From: Gammaproteobacteria bacterium RIFCSPHIGHO2_12_FULL_37_14
GTDB lineage: Bacteria; Pseudomonadota; Gammaproteobacteria; DSM-16500
Assembly: GCA_001801485.1 (NCBI GenBank)
Contig: MGXV01000049.1
Location: 1-44,430 of the forward strand
DNA length: 44,430 bases
Reading direction: 5' to 3'
Each line of letters begins with the position of its first letter. The first letter of the stretch is position 1. This document shows, piece by piece, positions 16,549 through 25,428 of this stretch. The notes below the pieces were generated by a model. The model searched no databases and was not told the DNA's origin. It saw only the letters and a list, made by a program, of their open reading frames with translations. Made by a program: the position numbers and the translations under genes.

Positions 16549-19341
16549 ATGAATAAAAAAATCTTGGAAAACATTTTAGATGCCAATCTAAATAATGAAA
16601 GTTTGCATGAGGAAATGCAGCAATTAAAAGAAATCTATACGCGCACTTCTATTGCAACTTTGCCAGATGAAAGTAATCTACCTCTAAAAGAACTTAAAGA
16701 AATTTTTCCTATTTTGAATAATTCTCTTCATGCTCAAGATCTCAAAAAAATAATTGAAGAAATTGATTCAGCCTTAAAGATTCATGATAATCTAATAAAG
16801 GAAATTTCTTCAGTTATCAATTTAAATGAAGAAAAATATCACAACTTCCTTGTTTCAATAGAAGCAAGAAATTACTCTCAAGCACTTCGCCGTCTTTGTA
16901 CAACCACCTCGAAAGAAACCATTCAGGTAGTCAAATTATTACTTAAAGCCAAAAATGATATTCTTCTCAATATCGACGAACAAGCGGGTAAAGAAAAATT
17001 TTCAGCACTTCATTATGCAGCAAAAAAAGGCAATGAGCAGGTTTATAATCTTCTTAAAAAAGATAATGCCGATGAAAATTTAGAAGATAGCTATGGAAAA
17101 ACAGCCGCAGATTATTTTAGTAAAACACACCGCGCTAAAGATTATTCAGCAAAACTGTTGGAATGCTTATTAAATGAAAATATTAAGCCAGAAAAAGTAT
17201 TGGATGCATTGTTGAAACATTACATGAGCGGCACCACTCTCACCGTATTTGAACATAAAAATCATAAGCCTTTTGCACAAAAAATCTCTTCACTCATTGC
17301 GGATAAAAATAGCCTTGCACTTTGTTTCAAAAAATTAAATACTTATCTGGAAAAGAATCCTGAATATACCAATGAGTTTTCTGTCCCACTGAGAGTTTTT
17401 TTTCGTTACTATCGCGAAATGGGATATGCTTTAAATTTTGTTGATTATCCGCATTTAAAAAAATTCTTTATTTTCGATAGGCTCAATAATGCAAATTATT
17501 TAGACAAGTGTATAAAGCGTTTTATGTCTACTGCTAATGAAGATGAAGAAATAGACTTGATCTTTAATATGCATACCAATGATCCTGCGCTCAAATTTCT
17601 TCCGGATGAATATATTGCGACTATTATTGATATTTTGACCCGTCCAGAAGGAGCAACCGAACAATTTTACTACGCTATTGAAATGCTTGCCGAACGTATA
17701 CCAAAAATAAAGCATAAAAATGTCATCGATGCCATATCCATGACCGACTATGCGGAAGGAGCAGAATTAGCGGTTTTTCGATTAGCTGAATATCTTTCTG
17801 ATGAGCATAAGGAATTTCTTAAAAAGGACTTATTAGAAAGAATAAATTGCGGTAAATTAAAATATTCCCAACCAGCATGTAATACGCTGAAAATGCTTGT
17901 ATTCTACCTGCCTCAACCAGAAATTCTTTTTAAAGAATTAAAAAATAACTTGAGCCGCTACGACAAAGATTTACATGACGACTTATGTGATACACTTGAA
18001 GCTCTTGCAAAACGTATGTCAAAAGAAGATGTCTTGGCTATCACTCAAGAATTATTTACCGAGATAGATGCAGAAAATGTGTCTAATAATTACATTTACA
18101 ATTTACTTGGCAAATGTGCAAAACAATTATCATCTTCCACTACAGAGGAATCAATTCTTCTTGAGAAGATTGTTATAACCTTATTAGAAAAAGCTAAAAA
18201 CGAGGCATTGGCCTTTCATATATGCAAAACGTTTTATGATTTTGCACTTTCTATTCCGATTACGCAGCTTGAATCGGTAGTCGGCTTTTTACTCACGAAA
18301 ATAGATGAATATGATTGGGTGATTTGTAGAACACTGGGCAAGCTAGCGGGAAATATTCCTGAAACAGACTTACCACAAGTCATCGATAAGTTACGATATA
18401 AAAGTAAAACTAAAAGTGATGAGGCTTATGAAACTCTCAATAAGATTATGAAAAAGTGTTCTAAAAAACAAGTGCAATTGTTTATTACTGATTTATTTGC
18501 TGAGATAAACAAGAGTAAAGAAGATCCAAGAGAAGATATCTATCAATTACTGAGTAATTTAGCAGGCGCTATTCCTGCGACCACTAGACTAGCTTTCATT
18601 GAAGATTTATGTGAAAAAATACAGGCAGAAAAGAAAGAAATTCGTTGCATTGCTTATCAGGCATTGGTTCACTTTACACCGTTTATACCCAAATCACATA
18701 TTAATGATGTTGTAGAACACTCACTAAGAGCAATGACAGATTCCGATGAAAGTACTCGAAGAAGCGCAAGCGATATACTTGGCAATATTATAAAAACTGG
18801 GCAAATGCCTTCATTCATACTTAACTCTGCTATTGTTGCCTTATTTAACATGACAAGAGATACAGAACGTTCTGCTTGTTTTTATGCTTATGAAATACTT
18901 AATAAAATTGCAGACCATATACCGCCAACACAATGGGAGGCTTTTATTACTACCATTCTTTTGCGAGCTCATGACGACACAACAATATTCGAAGAAGGTG
19001 GCTCTGTTATTCAAATGGCTTGCCAAGCGCTTAACTCCTTTGCTAACAGTAAAATACAACATGCTTTATATTTACAGCTAAGTTTAGAAAAAAGATTACA
19101 AGACTCCTCATCACTTGATTATTCTCAAAGTAGTATTCTCTATTCCTTATGGATCCAGACAAACCAGAGAATTAAAACACTCAGTCTTACCAGGACAATC
19201 GTGGAAAACCAAACAAATAATACTCTCTTTGAATCTAAGATAATAAATTCTCTTAATCTTTTTTCCGCGGAAAAAAATGTGATCGATGATCGAGAGACAC
19301 ATAAAAACTATCGCTTACTGGCTATGATGAAGATGAGTTAA
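16549..19341 (+). CDS. Ankyrin and HEAT-like repeat protein; candidate effector
   Basis: The 930-residue soluble protein has no signal peptide. Residues about 120-195 hold one to two ankyrin repeats (FSALHYAAKKGNEQVYNLL … LEDSYGKTAADYF). From about 330 to 850 it is a run of helical pairs of about 40 residues with HEAT-like spacing, for example LGKLAGNIPETDLPQVIDKL, LSNLAGAIPATTRLAFIEDL and AYQALVHFTPFIPKSHINDV. Both repeat types make protein-binding scaffolds and are common among secreted effectors of Legionellales. The ATG has AGGCGAG upstream, and a PmrA-box-like site lies 68 bp upstream. Its stop codon overlaps the stop of the convergent gene by three to four bases. The host partner is unknown. 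Confidence 0.8.
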   Translation: MNKKILENILDANLNNESLHEEMQQLKEIYTRTSIATLPDESNLPLKELKEIFPILNNSLHAQDLKKIIEEIDSALKIHDNLIKEISSVINLNEEKYHNFLVSIEARNYSQALRRLCTTTSKETIQVVKLLLKAKNDILLNIDEQAGKEKFSALHYAAKKGNEQVYNLLKKDNADENLEDSYGKTAADYFSKTHRAKDYSAKLLECLLNENIKPEKVLDALLKHYMSGTTLTVFEHKNHKPFAQKISSLIADKNSLALCFKKLNTYLEKNPEYTNEFSVPLRVFFRYYREMGYALNFVDYPHLKKFFIFDRLNNANYLDKCIKRFMSTANEDEEIDLIFNMHTNDPALKFLPDEYIATIIDILTRPEGATEQFYYAIEMLAERIPKIKHKNVIDAISMTDYAEGAELAVFRLAEYLSDEHKEFLKKDLLERINCGKLKYSQPACNTLKMLVFYLPQPEILFKELKNNLSRYDKDLHDDLCDTLEALAKRMSKEDVLAITQELFTEIDAENVSNNYIYNLLGKCAKQLSSSTTEESILLEKIVITLLEKAKNEALAFHICKTFYDFALSIPITQLESVVGFLLTKIDEYDWVICRTLGKLAGNIPETDLPQVIDKLRYKSKTKSDEAYETLNKIMKKCSKKQVQLFITDLFAEINKSKEDPREDIYQLLSNLAGAIPATTRLAFIEDLCEKIQAEKKEIRCIAYQALVHFTPFIPKSHINDVVEHSLRAMTDSDESTRRSASDILGNIIKTGQMPSFILNSAIVALFNMTRDTERSACFYAYEILNKIADHIPPTQWEAFITTILLRAHDDTTIFEEGGSVIQMACQALNSFANSKIQHALYLQLSLEKRLQDSSSLDYSQSSILYSLWIQTNQRIKTLSLTRTIVENQTNNTLFESKIINSLNLFSAEKNVIDDRETHKNYRLLAMMKMS

Positions 19342-20585
19342 GCAAGAAACGAAGCACACCAAAGAGGGCGGAGTGTCACGGAAGCTGCGACTTCTGTTCG
19401 CTGGATTGGATAATAGCTCGCAATAGTCTCTGCTTTTGTTCTCCATAATTTTTCCCAAACACCCCGCTTCGACCGCAGCGCCGCCACACCCGCGCGACCG
19501 CAGCCACTGCGGCCATTTTTATTGTACCAATCAAACATACCAGGAGTTGAAGAGATAAAGCAGGAATACCCATCATAAGGATCTACGAACATTGTGCGGC
19601 CTAACTTACCAACGAGTGGAGCCTTATCCATCGGAATGCCTATAGGATGACAGCAGAATAAACCATCTCCACGATCAGGACCTTCCTCCATCTTGAGAGT
19701 GGATAAACCTTTTTTAACGCACTGTCCATCTATGGCTGTTAGCACAGCTAGGGTTCCTCCTGTTACTTCACGGGAAAAGAAAACTAACTGGTCATCACTC
19801 CATAGGTCGAATTGAGCATCGTATACTTTCTCTATCTCTTTCATAATGCCTAATGGAAAATGCAATCCTGTTGCGATGACTTCTCCTTCTTTAGGCGCAA
19901 ATATTTCGCATAAGTCTGCAACTGCTTTTGTTGTTTCATCTTTAGTTGCTTGACCATTTGTGCAAGGATCGGCTGTTATCTTTTTAACAATGCTCTCTAA
20001 CTGAGCTTTCACTTGTGCAATTTGTGCTTTATTTCTCTCATCATAGAGCACTTCTTCAAGCATATTCGGATCGAGTGGCCAGGGACCCTTATAATCAGGA
20101 AACTGTACTTGAAATTCAGCTTTTGCTAGTGCTCCTCCGTTCTCTATCTCCGGTATGATTTCTATGTGCACTCGTTTTAGTGCCCATATATCCCCTGCGC
20201 CCAGAAAAATTCTATAGGGAGAACCTTCTATCCTTCGATCAAAGTGGTCTGTTATCTGTCTTGTTTGAAACAATAACTCAGGATGTTTTTTTAAAATAGT
20301 AAAGGCTGCCAATCTTGATGTATCGACTCTTTGATTATAAGCATCAGGTTCCGCATACACCGCGCATGATAGTAATTTGAAGAGAACAGTCTCTTGCATA
20401 TCTTGGTACGATGTATGTGCAAAAAAACCAAGTGTTGTTGACGAGCAATAAGAGTATATTTTTTCTCTTATCTCTAACGGTAGACCAAATAATGGAAATG
20501 AAGTTTCTTCATGGGTATAGCTGTCATCATGACTTATTCGTAGATCTGTCATGATGACTGCTTGATCTATTGTTCTCACGTCCAC
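19338..20585 (-). CDS. F-box-like protein with Legionellales-type repeat; candidate effector
   Basis: The 415-residue protein starts at GTG (20585), chosen because GAGGAG lies six to seven bases upstream; the later ATG at 20552 has no ribosome site. Residues about 29-47 (FPLFGLPLEIREKIYSYC) look like the first half of an F-box, which binds host Skp1 in SCF ubiquitin ligases. Residues about 90-135 (LAAFTILKKHPELLF … ITDHFDRRIEGSPYRIFLGAGDIWALKRV) match a pattern I associate with ankyrin-like effector repeats of Legionella relatives. The last ~55 residues come from noticeably GC-richer DNA (19340-19520) and are rich in Arg, Trp and Gly. They may be a read-through tail or an inserted repeat. A TTAA tandem site lies 56 bp upstream. 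Confidence 0.65.
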   Translation of the reverse strand: MDVRTIDQAVIMTDLRISHDDSYTHEETSFPLFGLPLEIREKIYSYCSSTTLGFFAHTSYQDMQETVLFKLLSCAVYAEPDAYNQRVDTSRLAAFTILKKHPELLFQTRQITDHFDRRIEGSPYRIFLGAGDIWALKRVHIEIIPEIENGGALAKAEFQVQFPDYKGPWPLDPNMLEEVLYDERNKAQIAQVKAQLESIVKKITADPCTNGQATKDETTKAVADLCEIFAPKEGEVIATGLHFPLGIMKEIEKVYDAQFDLWSDDQLVFFSREVTGGTLAVLTAIDGQCVKKGLSTLKMEEGPDRGDGLFCCHPIGIPMDKAPLVGKLGRTMFVDPYDGYSCFISSTPGMFDWYNKNGRSGCGRAGVAALRSKRGVWEKLWRTKAETIASYYPIQRTEVAASVTLRPLWCASFLA

Positions 20586-20640
20586 AGGTTGCTCCTCGGA
20601 TTATTATGTATGAATATGGATTGAATTTTGGCAGCTATTA

Positions 20641-20657
20641 TTTAAGAAAAACTTAAA
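20641..20657 (-). promoter_or_regulatory. PmrA-box-like site upstream of the F-box-like gene
   Basis: The minus strand reads TTTAAG-TTTTT-CTTAAA, with half-sites 11 bp apart and one mismatch (last base) to YTTAAK-N5-YTTAAK. It is also an inverted repeat, so an unrelated operator is possible. It is 56 bp before the GTG start. Confidence 0.35.
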
Positions 20658-20795
20658 GGATACAAGTGAATTGCAGAAAAAAATGTTACCGAATCCATAG
20701 ACTAGGTTGTGTCTTCGTTGCATCAAAATTATGTTACTGTATAAGGCGAATTTAATCTTATCCATCACATATTATTAAGAAAAAATTGTTCATCG

Positions 20796-21941
20796 TCATA
20801 GAGTCAGTTTATTAGAATTTTCTAATTGTAACGGGTTAAATAAAAACATAACGGTACCCATTAAAATATTTCCATCTGGTAATCCAAAAAATCCTTCTGG
20901 TGAATTATCTATTTCTAATTCCTTTAAACATTTTCCCGAATTAGCATTCCAAATACGCGTACTACATTTGTAAGGACGAGTATTACAATGTATCTTAGAA
21001 TCGAAAGAAGTACTCATAAAAATATCCTGAGATAATTTTGTGAGTGAATGAACGTACCCTATGGTTGTGAAAGTTTTTTCGCAAACGCCCGTATTAGTGT
21101 TAATAATATGGATGTCCTTTGCTCCTATAGCTATTTTATTATTATTCAATTTAATAATATCAGAAATACTTTCTGAAAATCCTATGAATGGCTCTCGAGT
21201 AGATGATCTGATATCTAAAATATTTAGACTATTCTCTGTGCTACCCCATCCTGGTGCACCTCCAATAAGAACCTTATCGTCAGGTAAAACTTCTAAACAG
21301 GTTGGAAAAAATGATGAAAAATTTGAAATTGTTTTTGGATTTTCTACTTTCAAATCCCAAAGGTATACTTTTCCAGAATTATCTCCATAAATAATCCTGC
21401 CATCTGATAGTTCATTTAAACAGGTAATCTTCTGGGCATTGCGAGTGTGCTCTTCAGGATATAAACATGTTTTTATGCATGTTTGAGTAGTTAAATCCAA
21501 TATTCTAAGTGTTCGATCATCGAATGCGATGATGACACGATTACCAGATAATTCTTTTATGATTTTTGGGAAAACAGAAGAATTCCTTAAACTATCAAAA
21601 AAAGGTGTGATCTCTCCAGTATGATAATTTAAAATTTTTATCTCGTTTAGACAATCAAAAAAAATTATTTTATCAACTGATTTTAAGTAACACGATAAAA
21701 AGCAACCGCGTAAACCGGAAATCTTATTTGTAGTAATTAAATGTGTATAGTCAGTTCGAGCTTGATTTTGCAATATAGAATCACGTGATAATCGGTAAAA
21801 TTCTCGATTTATTTCTCCTGTTTTTGCAAGATCCCGTTTATTAAAAAACGAAAGAACGTGATGTTTCACTGGCTCGTCTAATATATCCCAATTATTGTTA
21901 TTATTTTCATTTTTATCGGAGGACGATGATTTTGATTTCAT
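20796..21941 (-). CDS. F-box plus WD40 beta-propeller protein; candidate effector
   Basis: The 381-residue protein starts with a polar Ser/Asn-rich lead. An F-box-like segment follows at about 17-55 (WDILDEPVKHHVLSFFNKRDLAKTG … NREFYRLS), then a WD40-type propeller from about 65 to 375. Blade-like stretches include KIIFFDCLNEIKILNYHTGEI, DDRTLRILDLTTQTC, SDGRIIYGDNSGKVYLWDL, DDKVLIGGAPGW and STRIWNANSGKC. F-box plus WD40 is the layout of eukaryotic substrate adaptors of SCF ubiquitin ligases such as Fbw7, so a role in redirecting host ubiquitination is a reasonable inference. No signal peptide or membrane segment is present. No TTAA tandem site is visible upstream, unlike several neighbours. 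Confidence 0.75.
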   Translation of the reverse strand: MKSKSSSSDKNENNNNNWDILDEPVKHHVLSFFNKRDLAKTGEINREFYRLSRDSILQNQARTDYTHLITTNKISGLRGCFLSCYLKSVDKIIFFDCLNEIKILNYHTGEITPFFDSLRNSSVFPKIIKELSGNRVIIAFDDRTLRILDLTTQTCIKTCLYPEEHTRNAQKITCLNELSDGRIIYGDNSGKVYLWDLKVENPKTISNFSSFFPTCLEVLPDDKVLIGGAPGWGSTENSLNILDIRSSTREPFIGFSESISDIIKLNNNKIAIGAKDIHIINTNTGVCEKTFTTIGYVHSLTKLSQDIFMSTSFDSKIHCNTRPYKCSTRIWNANSGKCLKELEIDNSPEGFFGLPDGNILMGTVMFLFNPLQLENSNKLTL

Positions 21942-22578
21942 AAATTATTTTATCTATTTATGTAACTCACCAGGTTATAGATAAACTAGGGTTATTTTTG
22001 TAACAAAATACGTGATTGTCATCCTTGGGAGTTACGTATTTACTATTATAAGAAGTATATTTCTAACATATTTAGTGCTTTATAGCAACATTAAATAAAT
22101 TCTTAAATCAATCCGAATATACCGCCCAATTATTGCAAATAGGCTATCAATGCATGATCCTCTAAATGACTCACGCTATGCGAATAATTGCAATGTGGCG
22201 GCTCATGACCAGAAGCAATCAGTATTTTTCGTAATGATCGTTTGCTTTTTTGTAATTAGGGTACTGGCGTTATTACATTTATGATGGAACTTGAAAATCC
22301 CCAAATAGCGGAGTGAAAGAAGAAACCTAAAATAATAACAAATAAATGAACGCGAGTTATTTTCAAATTATTCTCCCTGTCTTTCCTAAAAAGTCTTTCG
22401 AAATCATAATGACAAAAGATTGATAAAAGAATTAGGGATAATACTAATGCGTATTGTGTGTATTATGATATTTCATGACATCTATTTATGGAAAAAATCC
22501 GATATTGATTCTGCAAGCGGAAAATCAGCCCATCGATCCACATGATCTTTAGCAGGAACATTTCCGATTTGCACCACG
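21942..22578. other. Long intergenic region with possible gene remnants
   Basis: No intact gene. On the plus strand, 22100-22165 reads FLNQSEYTAQLLQIGYQ before a stop, which faintly resembles the end of a patatin-like phospholipase. An imperfect 15-16 bp inverted repeat lies at 22127-22142 and 22176-22190. On the minus strand, 22482-22583 is a 33-codon stretch overlapping the ATPase end in another frame (VVQIGNVPAKDHVDRWADF…), possibly a frameshifted tail. All three readings are weak. Confidence 0.3.
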
Positions 22579-23760
22579 TCAAAATATAATTTCTTTCACT
22601 CTTTGCCAAGGTAATGCAATGATATTTTCAGAAATTTCTATAGCTTGCGGCGTTCTACAAATGATATAACCCTTATCTGTATTCTCATATTCCAATAAAA
22701 ATTTTTTCAGGTGCCGCGCATCATTGATAGAGGGCTCTTCAGTCCATTTTACTTCGATTGGTATATATCTACCTGAAGTTTCCAAAACGTAATCGACTTC
22801 AACATTATTACTATCACGCCAATAACGAAGCTTGGCGCTCGATAACTTGCGTATTTGGTGAATGAGCTCGATACCTATGTATTGCTCAAAAAGATGTGCA
22901 AGATATTTCTCTGGTAATTGATGGCCTTCATTTGTGCAAGCACGCCGCACTCCAAGATCAAAAAATATATACTTAGGAGATTTGATCAATCGCCTATGTG
23001 AGATTGAATGAATAATAGGGTCAATTCGTAATGTTATCATGCAATCTTCTAGAACTTGATAATAATCAATAATGGTCGTTGATGCGACACCAACATCCTG
23101 AGACAGTTTGGTAAAATTAACAATATGCCCTGATTCACTTGCCGCGAGCTCTAGGAATCGAGAAAAATTTCCAATATTTCTGACTAATGCCTCTGCCCTG
23201 ATTTCTTCTTCAAGATAGGTTGTCACGTATGAACGTAAATCTGCCTCTCTATTATCGTCATTCACATCCAGTACAATAAATGGCAGCGTTCCATAGAGTA
23301 AAATATCATTCAGATTTTGCCAATTCTTTGGCAATTCATCAAAATGAAGAGGGTCCATGATTAAGGCGACTACCCTACCCGGTAATAAATTTACAGTCGC
23401 GCCGTGCTTTAATTTATGTGCCGAAGATCCTGTCAAAATAAATTGCGCTTTTTTTTGATCAATGAGTAGTTGTGCAATATCCGTTACATTTGGCACTCTT
23501 TGAATTTCATCAATGAAAATGATAGGCAGTTTGTCCCATGTTTGTAATGAAAGTTTTAATTCGCGAGTAAGCAACGTTGGATCTTTTTCATATCGTATTC
23601 GTACTTCCGGGTCTACAAACGAATAAATAAGGTCAGGGACGATCTCCTGATTGATCATAGTGGTTTTGCCAGTTTGCCTAGCGCCAAGCAATAAGATACT
23701 TTTGCCGCGCTTTAATATGTCTAAAATATTGCCCGCTAGTTTTCTGCGAATATACGTCAT
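22579..23760 (-). CDS. AAA-type ATPase with DUF4143 C-terminal domain
   Basis: The 393-residue length is normal for this family. Walker A is GARQTGKT (26-33), Walker B is IIFIDEIQ (80-87), and the sensor segment is FILTGSSAHKLK (107-118). The C-terminal DUF4143 region carries the nuclease-like EVDYVLE and IPIEVKWTE, resembling the E/D-x-K core of restriction-type folds. These proteins are common stand-alone accessory genes, sometimes linked to toxin-antitoxin-like or phage-defence loci; their biochemical role is poorly known. The gene is monocistronic. An 11-bp inverted repeat overlaps its start codon, suggesting self-regulation. Confidence 0.9.
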   Translation of the reverse strand: MTYIRRKLAGNILDILKRGKSILLLGARQTGKTTMINQEIVPDLIYSFVDPEVRIRYEKDPTLLTRELKLSLQTWDKLPIIFIDEIQRVPNVTDIAQLLIDQKKAQFILTGSSAHKLKHGATVNLLPGRVVALIMDPLHFDELPKNWQNLNDILLYGTLPFIVLDVNDDNREADLRSYVTTYLEEEIRAEALVRNIGNFSRFLELAASESGHIVNFTKLSQDVGVASTTIIDYYQVLEDCMITLRIDPIIHSISHRRLIKSPKYIFFDLGVRRACTNEGHQLPEKYLAHLFEQYIGIELIHQIRKLSSAKLRYWRDSNNVEVDYVLETSGRYIPIEVKWTEEPSINDARHLKKFLLEYENTDKGYIICRTPQAIEISENIIALPWQRVKEIIF

Positions 23761-23792
23761 AAGCTATATTATCAATGTATTTATAGCTTATG
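23758..23792. promoter_or_regulatory. Inverted repeat overlapping the DUF4143 ATPase start
   Basis: CATAAGCTATA at 23758-23768 and its exact reverse complement TATAGCTTATG at 23782-23792 are separated by 13 bp. The first arm includes the start codon. The placement fits an operator or an mRNA hairpin hiding the start. Confidence 0.45.
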
Positions 23793-23913
23793 TCAAATAT
23801 CTGTCAATTAGTTTAAATGATCTGAACGGGTAAAAAAACTGTCCCCTTATATCATGGAAACTATATTCATTGAGGTATATATTATGCTTATATTTACGAC
23901 AGGGAGATGTCAC

Positions 23914-24387
23914 ATGGGCAAATTAGTAAAATTTTTCATTATCACTTTTTGTATTTTTTGCGTGGGTTTTCTCAGTCCTGCTATTTATGCTGCCCAAGGA
24001 GGTAATTCGCCTGGGCAAGGAAAAGGAAAGGCAAATGTTGGGCAGTCTAAATCTGTTGGCCAACAAAATAAGAAAAAAATAAAATCTGTGGGTAAACAAG
24101 GACAAAAATATGTAGCGAGATTTGCTAATAAGGATAGAGTTATTATTGCAGATCATTTTAGGGCTCATCCATTCGTAACCACCCCACTGCCGCCAGGAAT
24201 CGCAAAAAATTTAGCGCGCGGGAAACCTCTTCCTCCTGGTATTGCAAAAGTATTTTTGCCTGAAAGTATATTATCTTCATTGCCCATCCGACCGGGGTAC
24301 GATTATTTAGTAGCAGGCAAGGATGTATTATTAGTCAACTCAACGACAGGAATTGTTTCAGACATTCTTGCGAATGTATTGAAGTAA
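23914..24387 (+). CDS. CigR-like exported protein
   Basis: The start is ATG at 23914 with AGGGAG seven bases upstream; an upstream in-frame ATG at 23854 would bury the signal peptide. The 157-residue product has a signal peptide (MGKLVKFFIITFCIFCVGFLS … YA-AQ), then a Gly/Gln/Lys-rich linker (GGNSPGQGKGKANVGQ). The conserved C-terminal part carries the doubled PLPPGIAKNLARGK and PLPPGIAKVFLP, followed by GYDYLVAGKDVLLVNSTTGIV. This is the arrangement of the CigR / RcnB-like family. In Salmonella, CigR is an SPI-3 anti-virulence inner-membrane or periplasmic protein; the role here is unknown. It converges on the kinase gene ending at 24421. Confidence 0.8.
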   Translation: MGKLVKFFIITFCIFCVGFLSPAIYAAQGGNSPGQGKGKANVGQSKSVGQQNKKKIKSVGKQGQKYVARFANKDRVIIADHFRAHPFVTTPLPPGIAKNLARGKPLPPGIAKVFLPESILSSLPIRPGYDYLVAGKDVLLVNSTTGIVSDILANVLK

Positions 24388-24420
24388 TAAATATTGAAAT
24401 TATTATCAAAAAAATGTTTT

Positions 24421-25332
24421 TCATATGACTATAAAACCTCGATTAATCAAGTCACCTTCAATTGAATTAACTAATTTGTCTAATGAGAAACCTGATTCGG
24501 GTCGAGAAATTTTTACCAACCCAACACGATTTGCAATAAATCCGCATTGTTGAAGAGTCACACTTTCTTGGACAATATTTTTGAGATAATTTAAACGATA
24601 AAGTTGATTTCTTAACGGTTGTAACTTTTTTGCACCTGTTAAATTCATTATATTTAATTCACTTTTATTGTGAGAATTTAAAATATAAATCATTTTCAGT
24701 GCCAAGGGTGCAGGTTGGAAATGAGAATCCAAAGGCAATGCATATTTTTCAATTGAGGGACGAATTTTTTTTAAACTAGATGTATCAATTTTCAATTTCT
24801 TAGCTGCATCTGCCCATAGCTTAATTTGTGGAAAACTAGGAAGCACTTCCCCTGTTTGATTAACGGCACATATATCATCTGCTAAAATGGAGTAACCACG
24901 ATTTAAAAATGCACCTGACAGGGTAGACTTTCCAACACCAGATGGTCCTGCAATGGAAAAGGAATAATTGCCTACTTGTATAGCACTTCCATGCAAAACA
25001 AATAATGAGCGTTGCATCAAGAGAGCGCCGAAGCAAGAACCTAACAGAAATATGCGTATACTATCTTCATCAGCATCTGCAATAGGATCAATCGTAATAT
25101 GTTGGCCTTGTGTTACCAAAAATCGAGCTATTTTAGGAACATGAAGCCATAGCATTGTCTCATTGACTTGAAAGAAAACGCCTTTATTTAATGGAGCAAC
25201 AAGACCGTCTACAGCAACAATGCCAAATTGAATTTTCACGTCAATACCAGATGTTTTCTCTGGAAATTCTAGTAACTCAGGAATCATCATTTCACTAGAA
25301 ATAGTCAGTTGAAAAGCTTGATAGTGATACAT
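24421..25332 (-). CDS. HprK-like serine kinase family protein
   Basis: The start is ATG at 25332, with AAAGGA seven bases upstream; the in-frame codon further upstream lacks a ribosome site. Counting from that upstream codon (25389), the P-loop GPSGVGKST is at about 148-156 and LADD at about 169-172. Both fit the C-terminal kinase domain of HPr kinase/phosphorylase. The N-terminal ~110 residues are beta-rich and unlike HprK, as in HprK-related kinases found with lasso-peptide and sulfotransferase genes. It would phosphorylate a protein or peptide; no HPr or precursor peptide is nearby. The sulfotransferase gene lies 97 bp upstream on the same strand, suggesting a two-gene operon. Confidence 0.8.
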   Translation of the reverse strand: MYHYQAFQLTISSEMMIPELLEFPEKTSGIDVKIQFGIVAVDGLVAPLNKGVFFQVNETMLWLHVPKIARFLVTQGQHITIDPIADADEDSIRIFLLGSCFGALLMQRSLFVLHGSAIQVGNYSFSIAGPSGVGKSTLSGAFLNRGYSILADDICAVNQTGEVLPSFPQIKLWADAAKKLKIDTSSLKKIRPSIEKYALPLDSHFQPAPLALKMIYILNSHNKSELNIMNLTGAKKLQPLRNQLYRLNYLKNIVQESVTLQQCGFIANRVGLVKISRPESGFSLDKLVNSIEGDLINRGFIVI

Positions 25333-25428
25333 GACGCAATCCTTTACTTGGTATAGAGCTTGTTTACAGACAAGTCTACCAGAGAGCAAAATATTATAGA
25401 AATAACTTAATCTGCAAAATGGATCATT

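Noticed and set aside
19376..19576. 66-codon minus-strand frame rich in Ala/Arg
   Set aside because: Overlaps the F-box-like gene in another frame and has no ribosome site; its unusual composition reflects the GC-rich tail.
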